A stretch of DNA of 64,000 nucleotides from Xenophilus sp003671765 (lineage in GTDB: Bacteria; Pseudomonadota; Gammaproteobacteria; Burkholderiales; Burkholderiaceae_C), in assembly GCA_051414805.1 (NCBI GenBank), contig CP166702.1, positions 3,782,001-3,846,000 of the forward strand, read 5' to 3'. A program made the position numbers and the translations under genes. The notes below the pieces were generated by a model. It was not told the origin of the DNA. It did no database searches and saw only the letters and a program-made list of their open reading frames with translations. Below, piece after piece: positions 7,530 to 16,418 of this stretch. Each line of letters begins with the position of its first letter. Position 1 is the first letter of the stretch.

Positions 7530-8126
7530 ATGGAACTGACCGAACTGCAACGCAAGTTCGTCCTGCACTGGGGCGAAATGGGCTCGATGTGGGGCGTCAA
7601 CCGCACCGTCTCGCAGATCCACGCCCTGCTCTTCGTGCACGGCAAGCCCCTGCATGCCGAGGAACTGTCGGAGACGCTCAACGTCGCCCGCTCCAACGTG
7701 AGCAACAGCCTGAAGGAACTGCAGGCCTGGAACCTGGTGCGCGTGACGCACATGCTGGGCGACCGGCGCGACTACTTCGAGACCAGCGTCGACGTGTGGG
7801 AGCTGTTCCGCACCGTCGTGCGCGAGCGCAAGGAGCGCGAGTTCGACCCCACCACCCGCATGCTGCGCGAGATCGTCGCCCACCCCGACTTCGCCCGCGA
7901 ACCGGCCGACGCCCAGGACCGCATCCGCGCCACGATGGAACTCATGGGCAAGCTGGGCGCGTGGGCCGACGAGATGCTGCGGCTGTCGCCCGGCACGCTC
8001 GACAAAGTGCTGAGCCTGGGCGCAAGCGTCCAGCGCTTCGTGCGTGGCGACGCCGCGGGGGCGCCTGCGGAGGCCCGCAAGCCCGGGGAAGATGACCATT
8101 TGCAGGGCGGCCTGCCGATGATCTGA
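7530..8126 (+). CDS. GbsR/MarR-family transcriptional regulator
   Basis: A 198-residue regulator. A MarR-like winged helix occupies about residues 20-90: IHALLFVHGKPLHAEELSET is the start of the helix-turn-helix and LNVARSNVSNSLKELQAW the recognition helix region. FVLHWGEMGSMWGVNRTVSQ near the N-terminus is typical of the GbsR subgroup. The C-terminal part is helical and probably dimerises. It stands directly before the DUF393 operon, and the same 26-base motif precedes both units, so it probably represses itself and that operon. The ligand is not evident. Confidence 0.85.
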   Translation: MELTELQRKFVLHWGEMGSMWGVNRTVSQIHALLFVHGKPLHAEELSETLNVARSNVSNSLKELQAWNLVRVTHMLGDRRDYFETSVDVWELFRTVVRERKEREFDPTTRMLREIVAHPDFAREPADAQDRIRATMELMGKLGAWADEMLRLSPGTLDKVLSLGASVQRFVRGDAAGAPAEARKPGEDDHLQGGLPMI

Positions 8127-8152
8127 AGCGCCGTGTTTTTTTTGCCTCAATA

Positions 8153-8178
8153 TTTCTGTTTTGACTGAAATTTCGAAA
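8153..8178 (+). promoter_or_regulatory. Second copy of the GbsR-linked operator, before the DUF393 operon
   Basis: Matches 7487-7512 at 23 of 26 bases; the shared core is TTGAC(A/T)GAAATTTCGAAA. It ends 9 bases before the DUF393 start codon, so a protein bound here would block transcription or initiation of the four-gene operon. Confidence 0.55.
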
Positions 8179-8187
8179 GCATCAACC

Positions 8188-8661
8188 ATGCACAGTCGTC
8201 ACATGCCCGTCTACCCCGTCACTCTCTACTACGACGGCAGCTGCCGCCTGTGCAGCGGCGAAATGCGCAACCTGCGCGTCCGCGACACCGCGGGCCGCCT
8301 TGCCTTCGTCGACTGCTCGCCCGAGGACTTCACCGGCGGCCCGGCACCACGTGCCGCGCTGATGACCACGATCCACGCCGTCGACGCGGCGGGCCACGTG
8401 TACACCGGCATCGAGAGCTTCCGCGAGGCCCATGCGGCGGTCGGGCTGCCGATCGTCAGCGCCCTGCTGGGCCTGCCCGGCATTTCGCACGCCGCCGCGC
8501 GCGCCTACCCGCTGCTCGCACGCCATCGCCGGCGGCTCCCGGCCTGGCTCGTCGAACCCTTCCTCGATCGCGCAGCACGCCGTGCCGCCCGGCACGCCGA
8601 CTCGTGCCGCGACGGCGCCTGCACCCTGCCCGGCCGCGCGGGCAGCGAGGGAGGCCGGTGA
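8188..8661 (+). CDS. DUF393 (DCC family thiol-disulfide oxidoreductase-like) protein
   Basis: A 157-residue protein opening with VTLYYDGSCRLCSGEMRNL. This is the DxxCxxC motif (DGSCRLC, about residues 16-22) that defines the DCC/DUF393 family, proposed to have a thioredoxin-like redox function. It continues with FVDCSPEDF and AVDAAGHVYTGIESFREAH, as in family members. Two more Cys occur near the C-terminus (DSCRDGACTLPG). First gene of a four-gene operon; its TGA shares one base with the next ATG. An alternative ATG lies 5 codons downstream. Confidence 0.85.
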   Translation: MHSRHMPVYPVTLYYDGSCRLCSGEMRNLRVRDTAGRLAFVDCSPEDFTGGPAPRAALMTTIHAVDAAGHVYTGIESFREAHAAVGLPIVSALLGLPGISHAAARAYPLLARHRRRLPAWLVEPFLDRAARRAARHADSCRDGACTLPGRAGSEGGR

Positions 8662-9620
8662 TGCGCACGAATTTCATGCCGAATCAGGCCGCAGCGCCCG
8701 CCCCGCTTGCGCGAGCAGCTATCGATTCCATAGCAGACAACGCCATCACCCCGCGTGACACGCAGGACTACTTCACCGAGGTGGCGCACGACTACCGCGC
8801 CTGGAGCCCGGCCTACAACATGCACTTCGGCTATTGGCGCGCCGGGCTCAACCCGCTGCGGCGCGAGTCGATGCTCGACGCGATGAACCACGTGGTGGGC
8901 GACGCGCTGCGCATCGACGGCAGACAGCCTGCCTGCGTGGTCGACCTGGGCTGCGGCGCCGGCGCCACCACGCGCGCGCTGCTGCAGCGCTGGCCGCGGC
9001 TGCATGCGGTGACGGTGACCAACGTGCCCGTGCAGAACGGCATCGCCCGCCGGCTCGACGCCGCCGCCGGCGTGGCGGAGCGCGCCGTGCACCTGGAAGC
9101 CGACTTCACCCGCACCGGCCTGCCGGCCGCACAGGCCGACGGCGCCTGGGCGGTGGAGAGCGCCTGCTACGCGCCGGGCACCGACAAGCGCGCCTTCTGC
9201 CGCGAGGCGGCGCGCCTGCTCAAGCCCGGCGCGCGGCTGGTGGTGCTCGACGGTTTTCTTCTGCGCGAGCGTCCGGGCCGGCTGGCGGGCTGGCTGCACC
9301 GCCTGTGGGCCGACAGCTGGGCCGTGCCCACCCTGGCGCAGCGTGACGACTTCCTGGCTGCGCTGCGTGCCGAAGGCTTCGAGGACGTGCGCTTCCGCTC
9401 GCTGCGCTGGCGCATCGCGCCCAGCGCGCTGCACGTGCCCTTCCTGGCCACGCGCTTCGCGATCGCCGAGCTGTGGAAGGCACGCGGCCGGCTCACGCCC
9501 TGGCGGCGCAAGCACATCGTGGCCAGCTACTGCGCGCTGGCGCTGGGCCTCTTCTGGCGCGACTTCGACTACGGCCTGGTCACGGCCGTGCGGCGCAGCG
9601 ATGCGAGGGTGCCGGCATGA
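8661..9620 (+). CDS. Class I SAM-dependent methyltransferase with repeat-encoded N-terminus
   Basis: A 319-residue protein. The SAM-binding motif I is VVDLGCGAGATTRALLQRW (about residues 93-111), and motif II/III-like regions follow (DGAWAVESACYAPG, LLKPGARLVVLDGF). MHFGYWRAG before the domain recalls tocopherol and cyclopropane-type methyltransferases acting on lipids or quinones. Residues 8-24 (about AAAPAPLARAAIDSIA) are encoded by repeat copy 2. No start codon lies in frame between the repeat and the conserved YFTEVAHDYRAWSPAYN block, so the repeat is apparently translated. The substrate is unknown. Confidence 0.85.
   Translation: MRTNFMPNQAAAPAPLARAAIDSIADNAITPRDTQDYFTEVAHDYRAWSPAYNMHFGYWRAGLNPLRRESMLDAMNHVVGDALRIDGRQPACVVDLGCGAGATTRALLQRWPRLHAVTVTNVPVQNGIARRLDAAAGVAERAVHLEADFTRTGLPAAQADGAWAVESACYAPGTDKRAFCREAARLLKPGARLVVLDGFLLRERPGRLAGWLHRLWADSWAVPTLAQRDDFLAALRAEGFEDVRFRSLRWRIAPSALHVPFLATRFAIAELWKARGRLTPWRRKHIVASYCALALGLFWRDFDYGLVTAVRRSDARVPA
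8681..8734 (-). repeat. Dispersed palindromic repeat, copy 2 (inside a coding region)
   Basis: On the minus strand it reads GCTATGGAATCGATAGC, then TGCTCGCGCAAGCGGGGCGG and GCGCTGCGGCCTGATTC, a complete family member. It lies wholly inside the methyltransferase gene and keeps its frame open. Confidence 0.75.
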
Positions 9621-10654
9621 ACGACGAGACCACACGTCCCTCGGCCCTGCCGCCGGCACCGGTCGCGGCCGACACCGCGGTGCCGCCGGCCGCCAACCTG
9701 CCCTTCTCGGGCTGGGTCCCGCTGCTGGTGGGCGCGGGCGTGGCCTTCGTGATCCGGCTGCTCTTCTGGGGTGCGCCGGGCCAACGCTTCTCGGCCATGC
9801 TCGGTGCGTTCATCTACCTGGCGCCTGCGGTGTGCGGCGCGGTCACCGTGTACGCCGCCGAGCGCATCCGCCGCCGCAGCATCGGCTACTACCTCTGGGC
9901 GCCCTGGGTGGCGACGGCACTGTTCGTCGCCGGCACGCTGGTGGTCTTCATCGAAGGGATCATCTGCGCCATCGTCATCGTCCCGCTCTTCGCGGTGATG
10001 GGCAGCCTGGGCGGGCTGGCGATGGGCCTGGTGTGCCGCATCACGAACTGGCCGAAGCAGGCGGTCTATTCCTTCGCCTTGCTGCCCCTGGCGCTGGGCG
10101 CGCTCGAGCCGATGATGCCCAACCCCGACCGGTTCTCGTCCACCACCCGCAGCGTCTTCATCGCCGCCCCGGCCGACACGGTGTGGCACGAACTGAACAA
10201 CGCCCGCGACATCCGCCCGGCCGAGATCGGTGGCGCCTGGGCCTGGCGCATCGGCGTGCCAATGCCGGTGGAGGGCGTGACCCGGGAAGGCCCCGAAGGC
10301 CGCGTGCGCGAGGTGCGCTGGCAGAAGAACGTGCACTTCGAGGAGGTAGTGGCCGAATGGTCGCCGCCGCATCGCCTGCGCTGGACCTACCGCTTCTCGC
10401 CCGACTCCTTCCCGAAGGGCGCGCTGGACGACCACGTGCTGATCGGCGGCCACTACTTCGATCTGCGCGAGACCACCTACACGCTGACGCCGCGCGCAGG
10501 CGGCACCGATCTGCGCATCGACGTCGCCTGGCGCGTCAGCACCCGCTTCAACTGGTACGCGGACCGCGTCGCACACTTCCTCCTGGGCGATTTCTCCGAG
10601 CACATCCTCGGCCTGTACAAGGCCCGTGCGGAACGGGCGACGATCGCGGGATGA
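9617..10654 (+). CDS. Membrane protein with C-terminal SRPBCC (START-like) domain
   Basis: A 345-residue protein. The N-terminal half has about four to five hydrophobic helices (WVPLLVGAGVAFVIRLLFW, IYLAPAVCGAVTVYA, ATALFVAGTLVVFIEGII, LFAVMGSLGGLAMGLV). From about residue 175 a SRPBCC/polyketide-cyclase-like domain begins (TRSVFIAAPADTVWHELNN) and runs to the end (FSEHILGLYKARAE). Such domains hold hydrophobic ligands in a deep pocket. It overlaps the methyltransferase by four bases (ATGA) and the DUF4166 gene by four bases. A role with a lipid-like product is plausible, but the reaction is unknown. Confidence 0.75.
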   Translation: MNDETTRPSALPPAPVAADTAVPPAANLPFSGWVPLLVGAGVAFVIRLLFWGAPGQRFSAMLGAFIYLAPAVCGAVTVYAAERIRRRSIGYYLWAPWVATALFVAGTLVVFIEGIICAIVIVPLFAVMGSLGGLAMGLVCRITNWPKQAVYSFALLPLALGALEPMMPNPDRFSSTTRSVFIAAPADTVWHELNNARDIRPAEIGGAWAWRIGVPMPVEGVTREGPEGRVREVRWQKNVHFEEVVAEWSPPHRLRWTYRFSPDSFPKGALDDHVLIGGHYFDLRETTYTLTPRAGGTDLRIDVAWRVSTRFNWYADRVAHFLLGDFSEHILGLYKARAERATIAG

Positions 10655-11265
10655 CGCACACACCCGTCTTCCAGGACGTGCTCGGCAACGCCGACTGGCA
10701 GCGGCTGGGCGCGGTGGTGCGGCGCCACTACGGCCTGCGCCCGTACTCCGACGACCGCATGACCGTGCGCGGCCGCATGGACGAGGTCTGGCGCGCACGC
10801 TGGGCCGCGCTGCTGATGCCGGCCGGCGGCCTCTTCGGTACGCTGGTGCCGCATACCGGCCGCGACGTGCCGATCGAAGTGCACTACCGCTGCCAGCCGC
10901 AGGACGCCGCCCTGTACTGGGACCGCTGCTTCCACTTCCCGGGCCGGCCGGTGTTCCACTTCCGCTCGCACATGACGGTGGCCGATGCCGCACGCCACGA
11001 GGTCGTCGAGTGGGTGCGCTTCGGGCTCGGCCTGCGCCTGCGCGTCACGGCCGAGGACGGCGCGCTGGTCTTCCGCGATCTGGGCACTGTGTGGCGCCTG
11101 GGTCGGTGGCACCTGCCGCTGCCGCTGCACCTGCTGCTGGGCCGTGCCCATGTGGAGGAACGCCCCGTGGCAGGCGACGAGGGCGCCTTCACGATGAAGA
11201 TGGCCATCCGCCATCCGCTGTGGGGCGAGGTGTTCCGCTACAGCGGGCGCTTCCGGCTGGACTGA
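10651..11265 (+). CDS. DUF4166-family protein
   Basis: A 204-residue soluble protein. Blocks such as VVRRHYGLRPYSDDRMTVRG, WDRCFHFPGRPVFHFRSHM, VVEWVRFGLGLRLRVTAEDG and a C-terminal HPLWGEVFRYSGRF agree with DUF4166, which I recall as often fused to, or encoded beside, saccharopine-dehydrogenase-like reductases. Here it stands alone as the last gene of the DUF393-methyltransferase-SRPBCC operon. The function is unknown. The convergent cysE gene follows 7 bases later. Confidence 0.8.
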   Translation: MTHTPVFQDVLGNADWQRLGAVVRRHYGLRPYSDDRMTVRGRMDEVWRARWAALLMPAGGLFGTLVPHTGRDVPIEVHYRCQPQDAALYWDRCFHFPGRPVFHFRSHMTVADAARHEVVEWVRFGLGLRLRVTAEDGALVFRDLGTVWRLGRWHLPLPLHLLLGRAHVEERPVAGDEGAFTMKMAIRHPLWGEVFRYSGRFRLD

Positions 11266-11272
11266 CGGCGGC

Positions 11273-12058
11273 TCACTTGCCGACTAGCTGCGTGAGCCGG
11301 TCGGCCTCGAAGCCGCTCTCGCGCGCGGCCTCGGCCGGCACGCAGTCGCCGCGCGGCACGCGCACGCGCTCGGACAGCGCCTCCAGCGCCTGCCACAGCA
11401 GCGCGATCTGCTGCTCCTGATTGGCGGCGTTGTCGATCAGGCCGCGCATCGCCTGGCTCAGCGGGTCGTCGTCGGGCGTGATGCCGTAGGCCGAGAAGCG
11501 CGGGGCGGCCATCGCGGCGTCGCCTGCGTGCGCAGCGTCTCCCTTCGGCAGGATGATCCGCGCCGGGATGCCCACCGCGGTCGCGCCCGCGGGCACCGGC
11601 TTGAGGACCACCGCGTTGGAGCCGATCTTGGCACCGTCCCCCACGGTGAATCCGCCCAGCACCTTGGCGCCCGCGCTCACCACCACGTCGCGGCCCAACG
11701 TGGGGTGCCGCTTGGTGCCCTTGTAGAGCGAGGTGCCGCCCAGGGTCACGCCCTGGTAGATGGTGCAGCCGTCGCCGATCTCGGCGGTCTCGCCCACCAC
11801 CACGCCCATGGCATGGTCGAAGAAGACCCGCTCGCCCAGCTTGGCGCCGGGGTGGATCTCGATGCCCGTGAGCCAGCGCGAGGCCTGCGAGATCGCGCGT
11901 CCCACCCAGCGCAGCCGGTGGGTCCAGCACCAGTGCGCCGCCCGGTGCAGGACCACCGCATGCAGGCCGGGATAGAGCGTGAGCACCTCCCAGGCACTGC
12001 GTGCAGCCGGGTCCCGCTCGAGGATGCAGCGGATGTCGGAGCGCAGGCGGCTGAACAT
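11273..12058 (-). CDS. cysE: Serine O-acetyltransferase
   Basis: A 261-residue enzyme converting serine and acetyl-CoA to O-acetylserine, the first step of cysteine synthesis. The start MFSRLRSDIRCILERDPAAR is the usual short (epsilon-type) N-terminus. The left-handed beta-helix carries IHPGAKLGERVFFDHAMGVV with the catalytic Asp/His region, then GETAEIGDGCTIYQGVTLGG and HPTLGRDVVVSAGAKVLGGF. A C-terminal extension of about 90 residues beyond the hexapeptide repeats is longer than in many homologues. It lies downstream of trmJ on the same strand with a 109-base gap. Confidence 0.93.
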   Translation of the reverse strand: MFSRLRSDIRCILERDPAARSAWEVLTLYPGLHAVVLHRAAHWCWTHRLRWVGRAISQASRWLTGIEIHPGAKLGERVFFDHAMGVVVGETAEIGDGCTIYQGVTLGGTSLYKGTKRHPTLGRDVVVSAGAKVLGGFTVGDGAKIGSNAVVLKPVPAGATAVGIPARIILPKGDAAHAGDAAMAAPRFSAYGITPDDDPLSQAMRGLIDNAANQEQQIALLWQALEALSERVRVPRGDCVPAEAARESGFEADRLTQLVGK

Positions 12059-12167
12059 GATGGATGTTCTGGCTATGAGCAAATGGGCTGGCGAGTCTAA
12101 GGGCGGGTCCGCGCGCCCATCGGCCGCTGCGCGGGAGACCTTGCTCGCGGTGCGCCCGTTCCGCGCT

Positions 12168-12890
12168 TCAGCGCCGCCGCGTGTCCGCCATCGCCTTGGC
12201 GATGCCGCGCAGGATGTGGATCTCCTCCGGCGTAGGCTGCGCGCGGTTGAAGAGCTGCGTGAGCCTCGGCATCAGCTTCTTCGGCGCGGCCGGGTCGAGG
12301 AAACCGATCTCGACCAGCGAGCGCTCCCAGTGCTCGAGCATGCCGGCCAGCGCCGCGGCGTCCGCCGCCGGCGGCACCGGCGTCGCGTCCTTCACCTCGA
12401 AGCCGCCCAGCGCCTGCCGCCATTCGTAGGCGATCAGCTGGATCGCAGCGCCGAGGTTGAGCGAGCCGAAGGCCGGATCGGTGGGAATCGACAGGGCGAC
12501 GTGGCACCGGTACACGTCCTCGTTGCGCATGCCGAAGCGCTCCGAGCCGAAGAGCAGCCCCACGTGCTGCGGCGTGCCGGCCGCCACCAGCGATTCGAAA
12601 TGCGGCCGCGGCGCCCGCGTGGGTGGGCCGAAGTCGCGCGGCACCATCGCGGTGGCGCACAAGTGCGTGAGCCCGTCCAGCGCCTCGTCCAGCGTGTCGA
12701 CGATGCGCGCCTTCTCCAGCACGTCGAGGGCGCCGCTGGCGCGCTGGATGGTCTCTTCGCGCCGCAGCACGTTGGGCCAGCGCGGCGCCACCAGCACGAG
12801 ATCGTCGAAGCCCATGGTGCGCATCGCGCGCGCGGCCGCGCCCACGTTGCCGGCATGGCTGGTCTGGATCAGGATGAAGCGGGTGCGCAT
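12168..12890 (-). CDS. trmJ: tRNA (cytidine/uridine-2'-O-)-methyltransferase TrmJ
   Basis: A 240-residue SPOUT-class methyltransferase. It starts MRTRFILIQTSHAGNVGAAA, the motif 1 region of TrmJ. Motif 2 is GLLFGSERFGMRNEDVYRC, and motif 3 is LSIPTDPAFGSLNLGAAIQL, which forms the knot that binds SAM. TrmJ modifies the ribose of nucleotide 32 of several tRNAs. The start at 12890 places it 141 bases from the divergent suhB gene, an arrangement I recall as conserved in Burkholderiales. Confidence 0.92.
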   Translation of the reverse strand: MRTRFILIQTSHAGNVGAAARAMRTMGFDDLVLVAPRWPNVLRREETIQRASGALDVLEKARIVDTLDEALDGLTHLCATAMVPRDFGPPTRAPRPHFESLVAAGTPQHVGLLFGSERFGMRNEDVYRCHVALSIPTDPAFGSLNLGAAIQLIAYEWRQALGGFEVKDATPVPPAADAAALAGMLEHWERSLVEIGFLDPAAPKKLMPRLTQLFNRAQPTPEEIHILRGIAKAMADTRRR

Positions 12891-13031
12891 GGGGGGCTGC
12901 GGGGAGCGGAGGGCCGAATCGGTAAAATCGCGGATTCTCGCCGCCCGCATCGCCGGCCCGGCGCGCCCGCTCTTCCAGCCAGTCCACGAACCAGCGCCAC
13001 CCGCGGCGCGGTTCCGCCCACTCGAAAATCC

Positions 13032-14081
13032 ATGTCGTCCAACCTGCACCCCATGCTCAACGTGGCCATCAAGGCCGCACGCGCCGCCGGCGCCATCATC
13101 AACCGCGCGGCGCTCGACGTCGAAGCCGTGCGCGTGTCGCAAAAGCAGGTGAACGACTTCGTGACCGAGGTGGACCACGCGAGCGAGGCCGCGATCATCG
13201 ACACGCTGCTCACGGCCTACCCCGGCCACGGCATCCTGGCCGAGGAATCGGGCACCGAGCGCGGCGCCAAGGATTCCGAATTCGTCTGGATCATCGATCC
13301 GCTGGACGGCACCACCAACTTCATCCACGGCTTTCCCGTCTACTGCGTGTCGATCGCGCTCGCGGTGCGCGGCAAGGTCGAGCAGGCCGTGGTGTACGAC
13401 CCCACGCGCAACGACCTCTTCACCGCCTCGCGCGGGCGCGGCGCCTTCCTCAACGAGCGGCGCATCCGCGTGTCCAAGCGCACGCGGCTCGAAGAGAGCC
13501 TGATCTCCACCGGCTTCCCCTTCCGCGCGGGCGACAACTTCAAGCAGTACTTGGCCATCATGGCCGACCTGATGCCGCGCGCAGCCGGCCTGCGCCGCCC
13601 CGGCGCCGCCGCGCTGGACCTGGCCTACGTCGCCGCCGGTTTCGCCGAGGCCTTCTTCGAGAACGGCCTGAACCCCTGGGACGTGGCCGCGGGCTCGCTG
13701 CTCGTGACGGAGGCCGGCGGCCTGATCAGCAATTTCACCGGCGAGGGCGAGTACCTCGACCAGCGCGAGGTGCTGGCCGGCGCGCCGCGCATCTATGGCC
13801 AGCTGGTGCCCATCTTGTCCAAGTACAGCAAGTTCGCCGGCGTCGATGCCAAGCTCGCCGCCAGCGAACGCATCCGCGCGACCGACCCCACGCGCCAGGC
13901 GGCCGGCGGCGGCGACGACGTCTATGCACGGTCCACGGTCGAGTTGAGCCCGGCGGCGCCCGACACCGAATCCGCACCCGCGTCGGCCCCGGCGCCCGCG
14001 CGCAAGATGATCCGCGCCAAGCGCCCGACCGACACCCCCGCCGCCGGCGGCGACACCGCACCCGGCACCGCCAGCGAGTGA
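13032..14081 (+). CDS. suhB: Inositol monophosphatase family protein with C-terminal extension
   Basis: A 349-residue protein. The N-terminal 265 residues are a full inositol-monophosphatase domain: metal-binding ILAEESGTE, WIIDPLDGTTNFIHGFPVYC and a later NGLNPWDVAAGSLLVTEAGG. The family dephosphorylates inositol 1-phosphate; SuhB also takes part in rRNA antitermination in E. coli. The last 80 residues are a Pro/Ala/Thr-rich low-complexity tail with a basic patch (ARKMIRAKRPTD), not present in the 267-residue E. coli protein. Its TGA overlaps the GTG start of the next gene. Confidence 0.9.
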   Translation: MSSNLHPMLNVAIKAARAAGAIINRAALDVEAVRVSQKQVNDFVTEVDHASEAAIIDTLLTAYPGHGILAEESGTERGAKDSEFVWIIDPLDGTTNFIHGFPVYCVSIALAVRGKVEQAVVYDPTRNDLFTASRGRGAFLNERRIRVSKRTRLEESLISTGFPFRAGDNFKQYLAIMADLMPRAAGLRRPGAAALDLAYVAAGFAEAFFENGLNPWDVAAGSLLVTEAGGLISNFTGEGEYLDQREVLAGAPRIYGQLVPILSKYSKFAGVDAKLAASERIRATDPTRQAAGGGDDVYARSTVELSPAAPDTESAPASAPAPARKMIRAKRPTDTPAAGGDTAPGTASE

Positions 14082-16339
14082 TCGCCAGCGGCCCGCTCAG
14101 CCACCTCTCGCAGCGCACGCGCTCGGCGCTGCGCATGCTGCTGAGCGCCGACGTGGCCTGCGGCCTGTCGGTCGCGCTGGGCCTGCTGCTGATCTCGGGC
14201 GGCGTGCACCTGTGGCTGGGCGCGCTGGCCGGTGCCGCGGCCGCCACCGGCGTCATCGTCGCCAGCCCGCCCGACCGGCCCGGCCCGCGCCGCGGCAAGC
14301 TGCGGCAGATGCTGCCGGCGCCGCTGCTGGGCCTGCCCCTGTTCTTCGCGGTGCAGATGCTGCACCACGCGCCGTGGCGCCTGGGCCTGCTGCTGGTACC
14401 CGCGACCTTCCTCGCCTTCCTGGCCATGGCCTGGGGTAAGCGCGGCATCCCGATCGCGATCGCGGTGATGCTCGCCATGGTGTTCTCGCTCGCCACGCCG
14501 CCGCCCGAGGGCCTGCACCAGGCGCTGGTGCGCACGCTGCACATGGCGCTGGGCGCGGGCCTGTACGTGGTCTACGCGACGCTGGCCAACCTCGCGCTCA
14601 ATGCGCGCTACCGCGTGCAGATGATGGCCGACCTGCTGCTGTCGGTGTCGGCGCTGATGCGCACGCAGGCGCGCCAGTTCCGCGCGCCCGACGAGTCGGA
14701 CGACGTGCGCGAGATCGCCGCCCCGCTGCTGGGCCAGCTGCTGCGCGAGCAGGCCGCGCTGGCCGACCAGCTGCAGTCCACGCGCGACCTGGTGCTGGAG
14801 TCGCCGCGCACCGAACGGCGCCAGCGCCTGGCCGGCATGCTGATGACGGTGCTCGAGATGCGCGACCACCTGCTGGCCAGCGAACTCGACCTCGAATCGC
14901 TGCGCAGCCACCCGCGCCATGCCTCGGCACTCAAGGCGATCCGCGGCGTGCTCGAGGCGGTGGCCGACGACGTCGAGCACCTGGCCGACGCGCTCTTCCT
15001 GTTCCGCCGGCCGGCCGCCATCATCGACCGCCGCCCGGAACTGGCCGCCATCCGCTCGCAGCACGAAGAGGCGCACGAAGAAAGCAACCGTCCCGGCCCC
15101 TCGGCCGCCATGCTGGCGCGCGGCCTGGCCAGCCGCCTGGGCCACCTCAACGACGAGGCGGTACGCCTTGCGGGCCTGGCACGCGGCGAGGTGGCGCCCG
15201 ACCTGGCCGTGGTGCGCGCCAACTGGCAGATGTTCGTCAGCCCCACCGACTGGTCGATCCGGCCCTTCCTGGCGCTGTGGCGCTGGGACGCGCCGCCGCT
15301 GCGCCACGCCATCCGCGCCGCGCTGGCGCTGGCCGCGGGCTACCTGATCGCGGTGGCCATGCCTTGGGGCTCGCACGACTACTGGATCCTGCTGACCATC
15401 GTGGTCGTGCTGCGCGGCAGCCTGGCGCAGACGCTGGAGCGCCGCAACCAGCGCGTGGCCGGCACGCTGTTCGGCTGCGTGCTGGCGGTGGCGCTGCTGT
15501 CCTCGCACCCGGGCCCGCTGGAACTGCTCATCGTCATGACGCTGGCGCAGGCGGTGGCGCACGGCTTCGCGGTGCGCAAGTACACGGTCACTGCCGTCGG
15601 CGCCACCGTGCTGGGCCTGGTGCAGGCCCACATGCTCTTCGCCGGGGCGAGCCCGACCTTCGCGCTGCTGGAGCGCATCGGCGACACGCTCATCGGCGCC
15701 TCGCTGGCCTGGGCCTTCTGCTACGTGCTGCCCTCGTGGGAGCGCACGCAGATCCCGGCGCTGGTCACGCGCACGCTGGCCGCGCAGGCGCGCCACGCCC
15801 GGCTGGCGCTGGCCCTGGGCCAGCTGCAGTCGGTCGACAGCAGCCCCGAACTCGAATGGCGCCTGGCGCGGCGCGAGGCCTTCGACAGCCTGTCGGCGCT
15901 GGTGCAGGCCACGCAGCGCTCGCTGTCGGAACCGCGCGCCGTGCGCCCGCCGCTGGAACCCCTGCAGCGCCTGCAGGCGCACAGCTACCAGCTGCTGGCG
16001 CAGCTCAGCGCCGTGAAGTCGATGCTGGTGCTGCGGCGCGACCGCCTCACGCTGGCGACGATCGAAGGGCCGCTGGCGCGCGGCGCCGCCCGTATCGAGG
16101 CGGTGATCGGCGCGGCCGCCGCCGGCCGCATGTCGGACGTCGACGACACGCTCGCGCCGCCCTCGCTGCCTGCGGGGCCGATCCCCTTGCCCGATCCTTT
16201 CGACAACGACGTCAGTCCCTGGCTGCTGCGCCGCCTCGACCTGGCCATCGGCCTGGCGACGCAGCTGCAGGCCGACGCGGCACGCATCGTGCAGACGATG
16301 GCGGCCGAGTCGCCGACACCCCAGGCCTCCGCGGCCTGA
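14078..16339 (+). CDS. FUSC-family (YccS-like) inner-membrane transporter
   Basis: A 753-residue protein starting at GTG 14078, coupled to suhB by a GTGA overlap. It has two blocks of membrane helices: residues about 20-170 (VACGLSVALGLLLISGGVHL onward) and about 400-560 (ALALAAGYLIAVAMPWGSHD, WILLTIVVVLRGSLAQTLER). Long cytoplasmic helical regions separate and follow them, the usual FUSC/YccS two-halves layout. The R-G-S-L-x-x-T-x-x-R-x-x-x-R motif in the second block is typical of the FUSC domain. Aromatic acid efflux is known for some relatives; the substrate here is unknown. Confidence 0.85.
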   Translation: MIASGPLSHLSQRTRSALRMLLSADVACGLSVALGLLLISGGVHLWLGALAGAAAATGVIVASPPDRPGPRRGKLRQMLPAPLLGLPLFFAVQMLHHAPWRLGLLLVPATFLAFLAMAWGKRGIPIAIAVMLAMVFSLATPPPEGLHQALVRTLHMALGAGLYVVYATLANLALNARYRVQMMADLLLSVSALMRTQARQFRAPDESDDVREIAAPLLGQLLREQAALADQLQSTRDLVLESPRTERRQRLAGMLMTVLEMRDHLLASELDLESLRSHPRHASALKAIRGVLEAVADDVEHLADALFLFRRPAAIIDRRPELAAIRSQHEEAHEESNRPGPSAAMLARGLASRLGHLNDEAVRLAGLARGEVAPDLAVVRANWQMFVSPTDWSIRPFLALWRWDAPPLRHAIRAALALAAGYLIAVAMPWGSHDYWILLTIVVVLRGSLAQTLERRNQRVAGTLFGCVLAVALLSSHPGPLELLIVMTLAQAVAHGFAVRKYTVTAVGATVLGLVQAHMLFAGASPTFALLERIGDTLIGASLAWAFCYVLPSWERTQIPALVTRTLAAQARHARLALALGQLQSVDSSPELEWRLARREAFDSLSALVQATQRSLSEPRAVRPPLEPLQRLQAHSYQLLAQLSAVKSMLVLRRDRLTLATIEGPLARGAARIEAVIGAAAAGRMSDVDDTLAPPSLPAGPIPLPDPFDNDVSPWLLRRLDLAIGLATQLQADAARIVQTMAAESPTPQASAA

Positions 16340-16418
16340 TCCGCTCCGCCAACCGGGCCGCCCGCCTGGTGGCGGCCCTGTCGTTCCGGCCCTTGCGGCC
16401 GCATCACCGGAGAACCCA

